NCBI GenBank assembly: GCA_905181735.1
Contig: CAJIYR010000007.1
Coordinates: forward strand, 1-64,000
Reading direction: 5' to 3'
DNA length: 64,000 nucleotides
Origin: an uncultured Hyphomicrobiales bacterium
GTDB lineage: Bacteria > Pseudomonadota > Alphaproteobacteria > Rhizobiales > TMED25
In this document: piece after piece, positions 22,401 through 31,640 of the stretch
Position numbering within the stretch: the stretch's first letter is position 1
How the letters are laid out: every line of letters begins with the position of its first letter
Made by a program: the position numbers and the translations under genes
Notes under the pieces: generated by a model
The model's database searches: none
What the model was told of the DNA's origin: nothing
The model's input: the letters and a program-made list of their open reading frames with translations, nothing else

Positions 22401-23714
22401 TTAACTCTCTTTGTCTATCAGGTGCACAAAAGATCCCATCACATTTTTACTTATAAGACCAATATTTTCAGTTTTCAAATTGTCATTATTACAAACAGAA
22501 AATAGTGGAGATCCCTCCTCTACTACAATATTGGAATAATGAAATTCATGACCCCTATGGTAGTTATTTTTGATACCTAAAGCAAAATCTGAAATAAGTT
22601 GAACACGACGATATCCTAAATGTAACTTGGGATCCTTAAAACTTGTAACAAGATTTAACATATTTAACATATTATGCTCTTCTCCCATTTTGTTTATAAT
22701 GCTTTTTCCTAAAACCATATACCCACCACATTCGCCATAGATTGCTTTATCTCTGCTGTCTGCATCTTCCATACCTTTTTTAAAAATATGGTTATTAGAT
22801 AATTTTTCACTAAATAGCTCGGGATAACCTCCTGGAAGAAATATACCGTCAGCATTATTTGACGGGGGTTCATCTGATAGCGGAGAGAAAAATGAAATTT
22901 CACGGTTTTCTATTTTCCATTGCTTTAGCATATGTTCGTAGACAAAACAAAAGGCTTCATCTTTTGCTATACTTATATGCTGACCCAAATTCGGAGAAAA
23001 AAAACTATTCATTTTAGGCGCGCTCATATTCACCTTAGTTAATCTTATTAAATCCTCTAGATTTATATTTTTTTCTATCAAATCTGCAGCTTCACGGATA
23101 CTCGACTGTGAATTATCATTTTCTTGAGCAGGAATAAGGCCAAGATGTCTATCTTGTAACTTAATTTTATTTGACTTTGGGATGGATCCTAAAACCTTAA
23201 TCGATAATCTGTCTAATTCATCTGTAATTATTTTTTCGTGGCGTAAGCTTGCAACACGATTCAATATTATGCCTACTATAGAGATATTTTTATTGTAATT
23301 TATAAAACCCTGACACAAAGCTCCTATTGACTGACCTTGGCCCGAAGCATCAACAACTAAAACAACGGGTACTTTGTACTTCTGAACTAAACTTGCTGTA
23401 GAACCTTCATTCGTAATTGACCCATCAAAAAGACCCATGACTCCTTCAAGTATAAAAAAATTACTATCTGAAAGACATGAATTAATAATACTGTCCATCG
23501 TTCTTTCGCTCATTGCCCATGAGTCAAGATTGTAAATCTCTTTATTCGCAGCCAAGCTTAAAAAAGTCTTATCTATATAGTCAGGGCCAACTTTTGCACC
23601 TGATACACTGTATCCTCTTTCTCTTAAGGATAAAATTAAACCTGCGGTTATAATAGTTTTACCACTTCCCGATGAAGGGGCAGAAATACACAAGCTATTA
23701 ATATTATTCAACAT
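22401..23714 (-). CDS. cobB: Cobyrinic acid a,c-diamide synthase
   Basis: A 437-residue CobB/CbiA enzyme that amidates the a and c side chains of the corrin ring using glutamine and ATP. The P-loop APSSGSGKT (residues 12-20), GAKVGPDYIDKTFL and GVMGLFDG form the N-terminal domain. The C-terminal glutamine amidotransferase-like domain has the cysteine in YGECGGYMVLG and a late histidine in GSFVHL. Length is typical. The start overlaps cobA by 11 nt, so cobA-cobB is one unit. CobQ is less likely because the GPDYID motif belongs to the CbiA/CobB group. Confidence 0.93.
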   Translation of the reverse strand: MLNNINSLCISAPSSGSGKTIITAGLILSLRERGYSVSGAKVGPDYIDKTFLSLAANKEIYNLDSWAMSERTMDSIINSCLSDSNFFILEGVMGLFDGSITNEGSTASLVQKYKVPVVLVVDASGQGQSIGALCQGFINYNKNISIVGIILNRVASLRHEKIITDELDRLSIKVLGSIPKSNKIKLQDRHLGLIPAQENDNSQSSIREAADLIEKNINLEDLIRLTKVNMSAPKMNSFFSPNLGQHISIAKDEAFCFVYEHMLKQWKIENREISFFSPLSDEPPSNNADGIFLPGGYPELFSEKLSNNHIFKKGMEDADSRDKAIYGECGGYMVLGKSIINKMGEEHNMLNMLNLVTSFKDPKLHLGYRRVQLISDFALGIKNNYHRGHEFHYSNIVVEEGSPLFSVCNNDNLKTENIGLISKNVMGSFVHLIDKES

Positions 23715-24495
23715 CTTTAATCACACTTCTCTCTAAAAGAGATCGAAGGTTAACAACGGGACCAATAACAACTATTGAAGGAGATTCTATCTTATATAAA
23801 TTTACATCCTCTACAACCTTAGATAAAGTTGTTTCCAATACTTTCTGTTTTGGTAATGATGCATCCTGAATTACTGCAACCGGTTCATCTAAATTTCTTC
23901 CTTCATCAAGCAATTTATCCCTAATAATACTAAGATTTTTTAAGGCCATATACATAACGATAACAGGTATCTTGGATACCGCATGCCAATTTATATCAAC
24001 AGGATCATTTTTTTCTGCATTGTGCCCTGTCATAAACAATATTGACGAATTTGTATCGCGAGAGGTTAGTGGAATATTAGCAGCTGCCAATCCTCCTATA
24101 CCAACAGTAATTCCTGGTATGATTCTATATGGGATATTTACCTTACTTAATGCCTGTGCTTCTTCAGCTCCTCGAGCAAAAACAAAAGGATCCCCTCCCT
24201 TAAGACGCAATACTCTATTCTTTTTTCTAGCCAGATCAATAACTAGATCAGAAATATCTTGTTGCGTATGAGAGGGCTTGCCGCCTCTTTTACCCGCGTA
24301 GACTAATCTTGCTTTTTCTGATGATAAAGATAAAATAGCATCAGAAACTAGTGCGTCGTAAACAATTACGTCAGCTTTTGAGAGTGCGTAGCATGCAAAT
24401 ATAGTTAGTAATTTAGGATCGCCAGGACCTGCTCCTACTAACCAAACTTCACCAGGATTGAACTCTGGCATTTTTATATTATTGTACATTATCAT
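23704..24495 (-). CDS. cobA: Uroporphyrinogen-III C-methyltransferase
   Basis: A 263-residue SUMT that methylates uroporphyrinogen III at C2 and C7 to make precorrin-2, the entry point to corrins and siroheme. GEVWLVGAGPGDPKLLT, VIVYDALVS, YAGKRGGKPSHTQQDI and VLRLKGGDPFVFARGAEEAQAL are the family blocks. It lacks CysG dehydrogenase/chelatase domains, so chelation must be encoded elsewhere. Several starts are possible (24495, 24489, 24471), and all precede the conserved core. Only 34 bp separate it from the divergent cbiD start, so promoters must overlap. Confidence 0.93.
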   Translation of the reverse strand: MIMYNNIKMPEFNPGEVWLVGAGPGDPKLLTIFACYALSKADVIVYDALVSDAILSLSSEKARLVYAGKRGGKPSHTQQDISDLVIDLARKKNRVLRLKGGDPFVFARGAEEAQALSKVNIPYRIIPGITVGIGGLAAANIPLTSRDTNSSILFMTGHNAEKNDPVDINWHAVSKIPVIVMYMALKNLSIIRDKLLDEGRNLDEPVAVIQDASLPKQKVLETTLSKVVEDVNLYKIESPSIVVIGPVVNLRSLLERSVIKDVE

Positions 24496-24529
24496 TTGCC
24501 GTCTAGAAAATAATGAGTATAAAGTATTT

Positions 24530-25627
24530 ATGTCACAAAAGCTAAAAGAACATTTGCGACGAGGCTGGACAACTGGTGCTTGTGCTCTAGCCGCATCAAA
24601 AGCAGCCTACATAGCACTTTTAAGCGGTAGTTTACTTGATAAAGTACAGATAAAGCTACCAAACGGTGAAAAACCTGAATTTAATATAGCATATCAAAAC
24701 CTTACTAATCAATCAGCTAGTTCTGGTATTATCAAAGATGCTGGGGACGATCCTGATGTCACTGACGGATTGTTGATTATAGCAAGAATATGTAGAGGGG
24801 AGAAAAATACAGGTATCACTTTTAAAGCAGGGAAAGGCGTAGGAACTATAACACTTCCAGGATTACAGCTAGAGCCAGGAGAGCCAGCAATTAATCCGAA
24901 ACCAAGAGAAATGATATCAAAAATGTTAATTAATATAGCAAAAGAATATAAAGTAGAAGTCGATGTGATTGTTGAGATAGAAGTACCTAACGGAGAAACA
25001 GTAGCTAAAAAAACCTGGAATCCACGATTAGGAATACTTGGAGGAATATCCATTTTAGGAACTACTGGTATTGTTATTCCATATTCTTGCGCTGCATGGA
25101 TTCATTCAATTCATAGGGGTATAGATGTTGCAAAAAGTTTAGGGATTAAACACATTGCCGCTGCAACTGGCTCTATGTCGGAGAAAGTTGTGAAAAACCA
25201 TTATAAATTAAAGGATCAAGCTTTAATTGATATGGGAGATTTTATTGGCGGACTTCTAAAATATCTTAGAAAACATAGAATACCCAAAATTACTGTTGCA
25301 GGTGGATTCGCAAAGATAGTTAAACTGTCACAAGGCGCAATGGATCTCCACTCAAGCAGAAGTGAGGTTGATTTTCAGAAAATAGGACAAGAACTAGAAC
25401 TATTACATATTGATACTAGGAAAATAAAAAATTGTTTAAAGGCTAATACAGCCAATCAAATATTGGATATACTAGACCAAGATAAATACATGTATGCAGA
25501 ATTTATTGCTATAAATGCAAAAAAAAATATCTTAAAAGTTCTAAGAACATCTGATATTCAAGTTGACATTATTATTATTGATCGAAAAGAAAATATCATA
25601 GCACAATCAGAGGCTAGCAATGCCTAA
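24530..25627 (+). CDS. cbiD: Cobalt-precorrin-5B C1-methyltransferase CbiD
   Basis: A 365-residue CbiD, which methylates C1 of the corrin ring in the cobalt-early (anaerobic-type) pathway. LRRGWTTGACALAASKAAY at the N-terminus, DAGDDPDVTDGLLI, GVGTITLPGLQLEPGEPAINPKPREMI, and GILGGISILGTTGIVIPYSCAAWIHSI are diagnostic. The ORF track extends upstream to 24458, through the cobA start; the ATG at 24530 (MSQKLKEHLRRG) is the natural one. It overlaps cobK by 8 nt. Its presence instead of CobF is informative about the pathway type. Confidence 0.95.
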   Translation: MSQKLKEHLRRGWTTGACALAASKAAYIALLSGSLLDKVQIKLPNGEKPEFNIAYQNLTNQSASSGIIKDAGDDPDVTDGLLIIARICRGEKNTGITFKAGKGVGTITLPGLQLEPGEPAINPKPREMISKMLINIAKEYKVEVDVIVEIEVPNGETVAKKTWNPRLGILGGISILGTTGIVIPYSCAAWIHSIHRGIDVAKSLGIKHIAAATGSMSEKVVKNHYKLKDQALIDMGDFIGGLLKYLRKHRIPKITVAGGFAKIVKLSQGAMDLHSSRSEVDFQKIGQELELLHIDTRKIKNCLKANTANQILDILDQDKYMYAEFIAINAKKNILKVLRTSDIQVDIIIIDRKENIIAQSEASNA

Positions 25628-26357
25628 TGTATTGATTATAGGAGGCACAGCAGAGGCCAACAAAATTGCATACCATTTTATTAATAACAAAAAATATAAT
25701 ATTATAATATCTCTTGCTGGAAGAACAATTAATCCAAAAATTATCACCCCAAATACTAGAATTGGAGGATTTGGAGGGTCAGAAGGCTTAGAGAATTTTA
25801 TACATACGAAAAAAATTGAATTAATTGTAGATGCAAGTCATCCCTATGCAACAAACATTTCTCGAAATGCTATAGAGACTTCCAAGAGACTAAGAATACC
25901 TATAATTTCTTATATTAGGAGAGAGTGGAAAAGGTCGCCTCTTGACAATTGGATAGACGCAAAATCTTTTGAAGATGCAATAAAATATCTTCCTAAAATT
26001 TCTCGTACTTTTTTATCTCTAGGCAAACAAAATCTAGATTTATTCTCAAATTTAAAAAAACATTGGTTTCTGATTAGGACAATAGATAAAATACAATTAG
26101 ATACATTTAAAGCTTCTCATAGATATATTTATGGCAAGGGACCCTTTACGATATTGGATGAGCTATTAATTATGAAGAACAACAGAATAGATTATATAAT
26201 AACACGCAACAGTGGAGGTGATGACACCTACGCCAAAATGCTTGCTGCAAGATATTTAAAAAAAAGAGTCATTGTAATCAGAAGACCAAAAATTGTTTCG
26301 GATAATAACTTTTATAATACCAAATCAATTGTACAATATATAAATGATTTTAATTAA
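25620..26357 (+). CDS. cobK: Precorrin-6A reductase
   Basis: A 245-residue CobK/CbiJ reductase acting on the macrocycle after ring contraction. GGTAEANKIAYHF is the N-terminal nucleotide-binding motif. VDASHPYATNISRNAIETSKRLRIPIISYIRREW and the C-terminal YIITRNSGGDDTYAKMLAARYLKKRVIVIRRP are typical. Given the neighbouring cbiD, CbiJ activity (cobalt-precorrin-6A) is the likelier role. It is translationally coupled to cbiD, and its stop is one base from the convergent cobM stop. Confidence 0.92.
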   Translation: MPNVLIIGGTAEANKIAYHFINNKKYNIIISLAGRTINPKIITPNTRIGGFGGSEGLENFIHTKKIELIVDASHPYATNISRNAIETSKRLRIPIISYIRREWKRSPLDNWIDAKSFEDAIKYLPKISRTFLSLGKQNLDLFSNLKKHWFLIRTIDKIQLDTFKASHRYIYGKGPFTILDELLIMKNNRIDYIITRNSGGDDTYAKMLAARYLKKRVIVIRRPKIVSDNNFYNTKSIVQYINDFN

Positions 26358-26358
26358 G

Positions 26359-27114
26359 TTATTTAGGCCTAAATAAATGCTTGTGGTCCGGGCTATAAAG
26401 AGAGCTATTAATATTCATATTTTTATTAAGCCCTGGACCAACTAAAATTAGGGCTGTTCTTGTAATTTTTGCTAAACGAACCTTATTATATATACCATCC
26501 AAATCATCGGCAATCATCATTTGATCTGGCCACCCAACCCTGTATGCAACAATAATTGGGCAACTATTGCCGTATATTGGTATTAACGTTCTAAGAATAG
26601 CCCTTAAATTTCTAATAGATAAATGTATAGCTAAAGTAGCTCCGGTTTCTGCTAGTTTTGATAATTCCTCTCCGTCAGGCATTGGTGAGGATTTAGATGA
26701 AGTTCTTGTTAGTATTACCGTTTGCACTATTCCTGGTATTGTAAATTCCATCTTTAATGCCGCAGCTGCAGCACTAAACGCTGGAACACCAGGAACTATA
26801 TCATAATCTATTCCTAACTTATTAAGTTCATTCATTTGCTCCCCGATAGCACCGTAGAGTGAAGGATCACCAGAGTGAACCCTAGCAACATCTAAGCTTT
26901 CCTGATGTGCTAATTTAATTTCAGTAATTATTTCAGGAAGTGTCATTGACGATGTATCAATAACTTTAGAATCTTTTGGAGCAAATTGAATAATCTCTTT
27001 AGGAACCAATGATCCTGCGTATAAACAAACTGGTGAGTTGCTGATAATACTTTTTCCTCTAACAGTTATTAAATCTGGGTCACCAGGTCCTGCTCCAATA
27101 AAATGTACCTTCAT
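26359..27114 (-). CDS. cobM: Precorrin-4 C11-methyltransferase
   Basis: A 251-residue SAM-dependent tetrapyrrole methylase of the CobM/CbiF type. VHFIGAGPGDPDLITVRGKSII, the ARVHSGDPSLYGAIGEQMNEL block, and GVPAFSAAAAALKMEFTIPGIVQTVILTR are typical. It is the last gene of the cobH-L-I-(G/J)-M operon, with its start overlapping the upstream fusion gene by 4 nt (ATGA type). Confidence 0.94.
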   Translation of the reverse strand: MKVHFIGAGPGDPDLITVRGKSIISNSPVCLYAGSLVPKEIIQFAPKDSKVIDTSSMTLPEIITEIKLAHQESLDVARVHSGDPSLYGAIGEQMNELNKLGIDYDIVPGVPAFSAAAAALKMEFTIPGIVQTVILTRTSSKSSPMPDGEELSKLAETGATLAIHLSIRNLRAILRTLIPIYGNSCPIIVAYRVGWPDQMMIADDLDGIYNKVRLAKITRTALILVGPGLNKNMNINSSLYSPDHKHLFRPK

Positions 27115-28910
27115 CTATTTTTTTCTCCTTTTAAAACATTATATCCTCTTGGGGTATAGACTTTTTGTTCATTTAAACTATTGAAATAAGATCTGGTTTT
27201 AGTTGAACCAATAATAAGCAAAGTCATCATATCAATAGTGTCTGTTTCAATATCATTTATAGTTGTAAATTCTATTTTTTCATCTTTACGTCCAACTGAA
27301 CGTGCTATTACGATTGGGGTCTCTTTCTTTCTATAATCCCTTATTATATTCACAACCTTCTTAATCAATGTTTTTCTTAATTTTGAAGATGGATTATAAA
27401 GTGCGATAATAAAATCTGCTTTTGCTGCTGCTTTAACCCTATCCAGAATGACCTGCTGTGTCGTCATTAGATCCGATAGAGAAATAGTACAAAAATCATT
27501 TCCAATTGGTGCGCCCACCCTTGCAGCTGCAGCTTGAACTGCAGATATCCCTGGAGATGTAATAATTTCTATATTTTTCCATATGTCTGGTCCAAATTCT
27601 ATCATTTCAAAAACTATAGAAGCCATTGCATAAATACCTGGGTCACCAGAACATACCAAAGCCACATTCTTATCACTAGAAGCAAGTTCAATTGATTTCA
27701 TTGCACGTTCTTCTTCTTGTCCAATTTCAAATGAATGATATTTTTTATTCTTATCATAATCCAATAGTTTTATATAACCATCGAATCCAACTATGTCCGT
27801 TGCTTGTTCAAGTAAATGATTCGCCTCAATACTCCGCCAAGAACTAGCTCCTGGTCCTAATCCAATTATAGAAAGTTTGCCTTTAGCTAATTTATTATTA
27901 GAATTTAATATAATATTTTTAGATATTGCTATTGCACAAGTTGTACCGTTATATTTCTGTTTATTGACAATTAAATTTGAATTATCTCCAGCAGCCAAAA
28001 TAGAGGAAGCTTCGGAAACACTATAACATCCAACTGCGTCAAATACCTCTTGAGAAGGTTTCTCTATTTTAGATAAAACTTTATTTAGATCATCTTTAGT
28101 ATAATAGACAATTGGTAAATTATAAAATTTTGCTAGTTGATTAATAGCATCTTCATTTTCTTTAAGGTCAATTGTTGCTAACAAAGCTATAGAATATTTT
28201 GATAAATTATTATTCTTAAGCGTAGTTTCAACTAATTTTAATAAAGAATCGAAACTAGCCCCTTTAATTGTACCAACTCCGAGCACAAGCTTTTGAGGAT
28301 GATATATTATTTTATCCTTATCAGATATTTTGTCTTCTATTGTAATGTCAATAGATAATTTTGCTTGCTTATTAACCTTTAATTGCGAATTATTAAACCA
28401 AGATATATTCGGTAATGACTGTATGTCCTCGCCGTTAAGAATTCGACTCGCTATTGATTTTATGTATTTATAGTCACCCAATACATAACCATCCGGAGGA
28501 TCGTCTAACGCTATACCTAATCTTAGATCACTCATATTGGTAATAACAGCTTCTGCATTAATTCTATAAGATATATTATGAGATATTTTATTCCCACCAG
28601 AATGTGCTCCTAAAATAGGGATTATATAACGGCCGTCATTTGATACAACTATAACTGGAGATTCTTCTGTTTTATTTTTTAATGATTCAGCTAAAGATCT
28701 TATAACTACACCAGCAGAACAAACTGCAATAATAGTATATTTATTCTTAAACAGGGTAGCTATGTGCGAAGAAAAATTATCATAACTGCAATCAACATCT
28801 GGATGATTTAGATTCATTGCATGTAACTCGGATTGAGGTACTGCGTTCTTAATTTTAATACCTAAATCTAGAGCTAGACTAGATAATATAATTACAACTG
28901 ATTGATTCAT
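27111..28910 (-). CDS. cbiG-cobJ: CbiG - precorrin-3B C17-methyltransferase fusion
   Basis: A 599-residue fusion. Residues 1 to about 330 are CbiG, the hydrolase that opens the delta-lactone and expels the C20 fragment in the cobalt-early pathway. It includes the N-terminal part (AVCSAGVVIRSLA, PILGAHSGGNKIS), the linker region, and the CobE-like C-terminal domain (LVLGVGTIKGASFDSLL, VGCYSVSEASSILAAG). From about residue 345 the CobJ/CbiH methylase begins: GKLSIIGLGPGASSWRS, IVGFDGYIKLL, LVCSGDPGIYAMASIVFE, TSPGISAVQAAAARVGAPIGNDFCTISLSD. CobJ/CbiH drives ring contraction, so the fusion couples consecutive steps. Similar fusions are known in other bacteria. Confidence 0.93.
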   Translation of the reverse strand: MNQSVVIILSSLALDLGIKIKNAVPQSELHAMNLNHPDVDCSYDNFSSHIATLFKNKYTIIAVCSAGVVIRSLAESLKNKTEESPVIVVSNDGRYIIPILGAHSGGNKISHNISYRINAEAVITNMSDLRLGIALDDPPDGYVLGDYKYIKSIASRILNGEDIQSLPNISWFNNSQLKVNKQAKLSIDITIEDKISDKDKIIYHPQKLVLGVGTIKGASFDSLLKLVETTLKNNNLSKYSIALLATIDLKENEDAINQLAKFYNLPIVYYTKDDLNKVLSKIEKPSQEVFDAVGCYSVSEASSILAAGDNSNLIVNKQKYNGTTCAIAISKNIILNSNNKLAKGKLSIIGLGPGASSWRSIEANHLLEQATDIVGFDGYIKLLDYDKNKKYHSFEIGQEEERAMKSIELASSDKNVALVCSGDPGIYAMASIVFEMIEFGPDIWKNIEIITSPGISAVQAAAARVGAPIGNDFCTISLSDLMTTQQVILDRVKAAAKADFIIALYNPSSKLRKTLIKKVVNIIRDYRKKETPIVIARSVGRKDEKIEFTTINDIETDTIDMMTLLIIGSTKTRSYFNSLNEQKVYTPRGYNVLKGEKNR

Positions 28911-28919
28911 AATATAACT

Positions 28920-29609
28920 CTATCTTTTATTCTTAATTAAAATCATTGCAAAATAGTCTTCTTTACTTTGAGTTAACTCAGCTAATTTCCCCATATATTG
29001 ATTTTCTAATGTAGCATTTGAAATATAATAAGAATTATCTAAGAGAGCTAATTCACTTAATAAATTTCGGAGCCTATCAAAATGTCTGCCTACCTTCAAA
29101 ACCAGCGTAACGTCAGAATTCATAATATTCTCTTTGAGAATATTATCTTCTAACGGACCTGGTACTATGCTGATTATATCATTACCGCATGCTATTGGGA
29201 TATTTAGTCTATTTGGACCGGCAATAATAGAAGATATTCCTGGAATTATTTCATAACTATATTTTTCTTTTAATCTATCCCATATGTATATAAATGATCC
29301 ATAGATAAAAGGATCGCCCTCACAAATCAAAGCAACATCATTGCCAATTTCTAACTCATTAGCAATAAATTCTGCAGATAAATCATATGCTTTTTCTCTT
29401 GCTATAGAATCTGTAAACGGTATGTTTAATTCAATTTTTTTAACATCTTTCTTCACAAATTTCTCTATAATCGAAAATGCAAAACTCGGCTTACTAGAAA
29501 ATATTGGGAATGCTACAATACCTATATTAGAAAGTATATTGTATGCCTTCAGAGTTATGAGTTCAGGATCACCTGGTCCAACGCCAATACCATAAAATTT
29601 TCCTTGCAT
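28920..29609 (-). CDS. cobI: Precorrin-2 C20-methyltransferase
   Basis: A 229-residue CobI/CbiL tetrapyrrole methylase. GKFYGIGVGPGDPELITLKAYNIL at the N-terminus, ALICEGDPFIYGSFIYIWDRLKE, and IIPGISSIIAGPNRLNIPIACGNDIISIVPG fit the C20 enzyme. It starts 18 nt after cobL and ends 9 nt before the cbiG-cobJ fusion. It makes the trimethylated precorrin-3A or its cobalt form. Confidence 0.93.
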   Translation of the reverse strand: MQGKFYGIGVGPGDPELITLKAYNILSNIGIVAFPIFSSKPSFAFSIIEKFVKKDVKKIELNIPFTDSIAREKAYDLSAEFIANELEIGNDVALICEGDPFIYGSFIYIWDRLKEKYSYEIIPGISSIIAGPNRLNIPIACGNDIISIVPGPLEDNILKENIMNSDVTLVLKVGRHFDRLRNLLSELALLDNSYYISNATLENQYMGKLAELTQSKEDYFAMILIKNKR

Positions 29610-29627
29610 AATCTTACCTAACTTTTT

Positions 29628-30842
29628 TTATCTTTTATGATACGACCACTGAACCACAGGCATATAATCATCCCAGGCATTAGAAGATCCTACTTTTTTT
29701 ATCTTAGAAACAGCAATCCTCGTCAAATCACCACCATATTTTTTATAATTATTTATTAACAAAATTTCTGTTTCTATCGTGACTGCATTAATAACCAATC
29801 TTCCATTAGGAAGTAATGAATTTATAGATTTTTCAATAATTGCAATACCATTATCCCCCGACAAGCCTCCGCCAATAAATATAGCATTAGGTTTCTTTAA
29901 GCCTGCAAGAATATCAGGAGCTCTACCTTGAATAATTTCTAAATTGGGAACGCCTAATTCAATAGCATTCTTTTTTAAAAATTCAACCCTATGGCTATCA
30001 CACTCTATTGCAATCGCCTTTAAATTTTTACTACTTCTCATCCATTCTATTGAAACAGATCCCGAACCGGCGCCTATATCCCAAAGAAGATCATCTTTAA
30101 ATGGGGTTAATTTTGCTATTGTTGCCGCCCTAATCTCTCTTTTGGTTATTTGACCATCATTATTAAATATTTCATTGGGCAACCCAGGTATGCAGCTATA
30201 ATAATTAGCATCAGTATCTGCAATACATTCAATGCAAATAACATTTAGCCTAGAAATATCTTTTAAACCAAAACTTTCAACAGTAGTCCTTGTGATATTT
30301 TCGTTAACTCCTCCTAAGTTCTCAAAAATTATGAATTTACTTTTATTAAAACCACGTTTATTCAAATAATCTGCAACCTCAATTGGTGTTTTAGAGTCTC
30401 TTGTTAGCAAAAATAATTTAACACTTGGTTGCAAATATTTCTCAATAAAACTAACAGGATTAGTATGTAAAGAAACCGCTTCTACATCATTTGAATCCCA
30501 TCCAATTTTTGCGCAAGCCAATGAAAATACGGAAGGTGAAGGATAAATAAGCATCTCATCAATAGAAATATATTTAAGCAAGGTGCTTCCAATTCCATGC
30601 CATAATGGATTACCAGAAGATAGAACACATACAGGTCTAGGCTTTAATGACATTATATGGTCAACAGAATTTTTTATAGGATTTTTCCATAATATTTTCT
30701 TTATGCCATTATCTGGAATAAATGATAAATGTCTTTCTCCACCGAATACATATTCAGCATTGTTAATTTTTGAAATTGATTTCTCTGACAATCCCTCTAA
30801 ACCGTTGTCTCCAATGCCTATTATAGTTAACCATGGATTCAT
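29628..30842 (-). CDS. cobL: Precorrin-6Y C5,15-methyltransferase (CbiE-CbiT fusion)
   Basis: A 404-residue CobL. Residues 1 to about 205 are the CbiE methylase (WLTIIGIGDNGLEGLSEKSISKINNAEYVFGGERHLSFI). The rest is CbiT (ITKREIRAATIAKLTPFKDDLLWDIGAGSGSVSIEWMR, IFIGGGLSG), a Rossmann methyltransferase that also decarboxylates ring C. The fused architecture is the aerobic-type CobL form, even though neighbours are CbiD and CbiG. It overlaps cobH by 4 nt. Confidence 0.94.
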   Translation of the reverse strand: MNPWLTIIGIGDNGLEGLSEKSISKINNAEYVFGGERHLSFIPDNGIKKILWKNPIKNSVDHIMSLKPRPVCVLSSGNPLWHGIGSTLLKYISIDEMLIYPSPSVFSLACAKIGWDSNDVEAVSLHTNPVSFIEKYLQPSVKLFLLTRDSKTPIEVADYLNKRGFNKSKFIIFENLGGVNENITRTTVESFGLKDISRLNVICIECIADTDANYYSCIPGLPNEIFNNDGQITKREIRAATIAKLTPFKDDLLWDIGAGSGSVSIEWMRSSKNLKAIAIECDSHRVEFLKKNAIELGVPNLEIIQGRAPDILAGLKKPNAIFIGGGLSGDNGIAIIEKSINSLLPNGRLVINAVTIETEILLINNYKKYGGDLTRIAVSKIKKVGSSNAWDDYMPVVQWSYHKR

Positions 30843-31471
30843 AATCTTTTACTTTCTAAAGCAATCGCATTAAATGCTGCTGCTGCAATTGCACTTCCGC
30901 CCCTGCGACCGCGTAATGTAATGTAATCAATATTTCTTTTATTCTGGATTAGCTCTTCTTTAGATTCTTTAGCACCAACAAACCCCACAGGGATACCTAT
31001 GATAAGCGCTGGTCTGATATCTTTAATTTCAATTAACTCTAATAACCTGAATAATGCTGTCGGAGCGTTCCCAATAACCACAACTGCACCTTGAAGATAG
31101 CCCAACCATAGATCAACGGCTGCTGCAGATAGCGTTGTCTCGTTGCTTTTAGAAATAGGAATTACCCTACTATCTCTGAGGAAACATAAGACTTCATTAT
31201 TTTCTGGGATAAATTTACGTATAATTGCAGATGAAACCATATTGGTATCAGTTAGGATATTTGCTCCACTATTAATAGCGCTGATTCCCTTTTCACGGGC
31301 ATTATCTGAACATAAAAAATCTTCTTTTATAGTCACATCTCCACAAGCATGTATCATTCTTATCAAAATTGATTGATTGCTTTCCTTAACATCGTCCAAG
31401 CTAACTTCTGATTTAATAATACCAAAAGATTCATCATATATTTTATCTGGGTTTTTGTTATACGTTCTCAT
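30839..31471 (-). CDS. cobH: Precorrin-8X methylmutase
   Basis: A 210-residue CobH/CbiC that moves the C11 methyl to C12, giving (hydrogeno)cobyrinate. The catalytic histidine lies in IRMIHACGDVTI. TNMVSSAI, ALIIGIPVGFVGAKESKEEL and the GRRGGSAIAAAAFNAIA end are conserved. It is the first gene of a five-gene operon and is preceded by a cobalamin-riboswitch candidate about 75 nt upstream. No strong ribosome-binding site is visible before its ATG. Confidence 0.94.
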   Translation of the reverse strand: MRTYNKNPDKIYDESFGIIKSEVSLDDVKESNQSILIRMIHACGDVTIKEDFLCSDNAREKGISAINSGANILTDTNMVSSAIIRKFIPENNEVLCFLRDSRVIPISKSNETTLSAAAVDLWLGYLQGAVVVIGNAPTALFRLLELIEIKDIRPALIIGIPVGFVGAKESKEELIQNKRNIDYITLRGRRGGSAIAAAAFNAIALESKRL

Positions 31472-31544
31472 AAAATTAAATTCTGATTTACTTTATTTAT
31501 CACCCACATCTCCATTAATTCAAAACATAGCTATTCTATATATA

Positions 31545-31640
31545 AGACTTTGGAATGATCTGACAGCCCTCCATAAAACCCCCTATTTGGGTCAGTTGCA
31601 AGAGATTTATACCATCCCCGTTCTAGGGAACCGTCTATAA
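31545..31640 (-). promoter_or_regulatory. Compact cobalamin riboswitch candidate
   Basis: Read on the minus strand, the leader of cobH contains GGTTCCC, then GGGGATGGTATAAATC, the exact B12-box form GCAACTG, and a distal GTCAGATCATTCC, in the order found in cobalamin aptamers (GGGAA-x-GGTGxAAATCC, GCxACTG, xxCAGAAxACC). TATAGAC at the 5' side can pair with GTCTTATA at the 3' side (one bulged base), closing the element as P1. The whole element spans only about 95 nt, shorter than the classical form and reminiscent of the compact AdoCbl-variant class from marine metagenomes. It precedes a cobalamin operon. Not checked by covariance model. Confidence 0.65.

Noticed and set aside
31377-31640. 87-codon ORF on the + strand over the cobH leader
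   Set aside because: It overlaps the riboswitch candidate and the cobH start on the other strand and its translation has no protein-like character.
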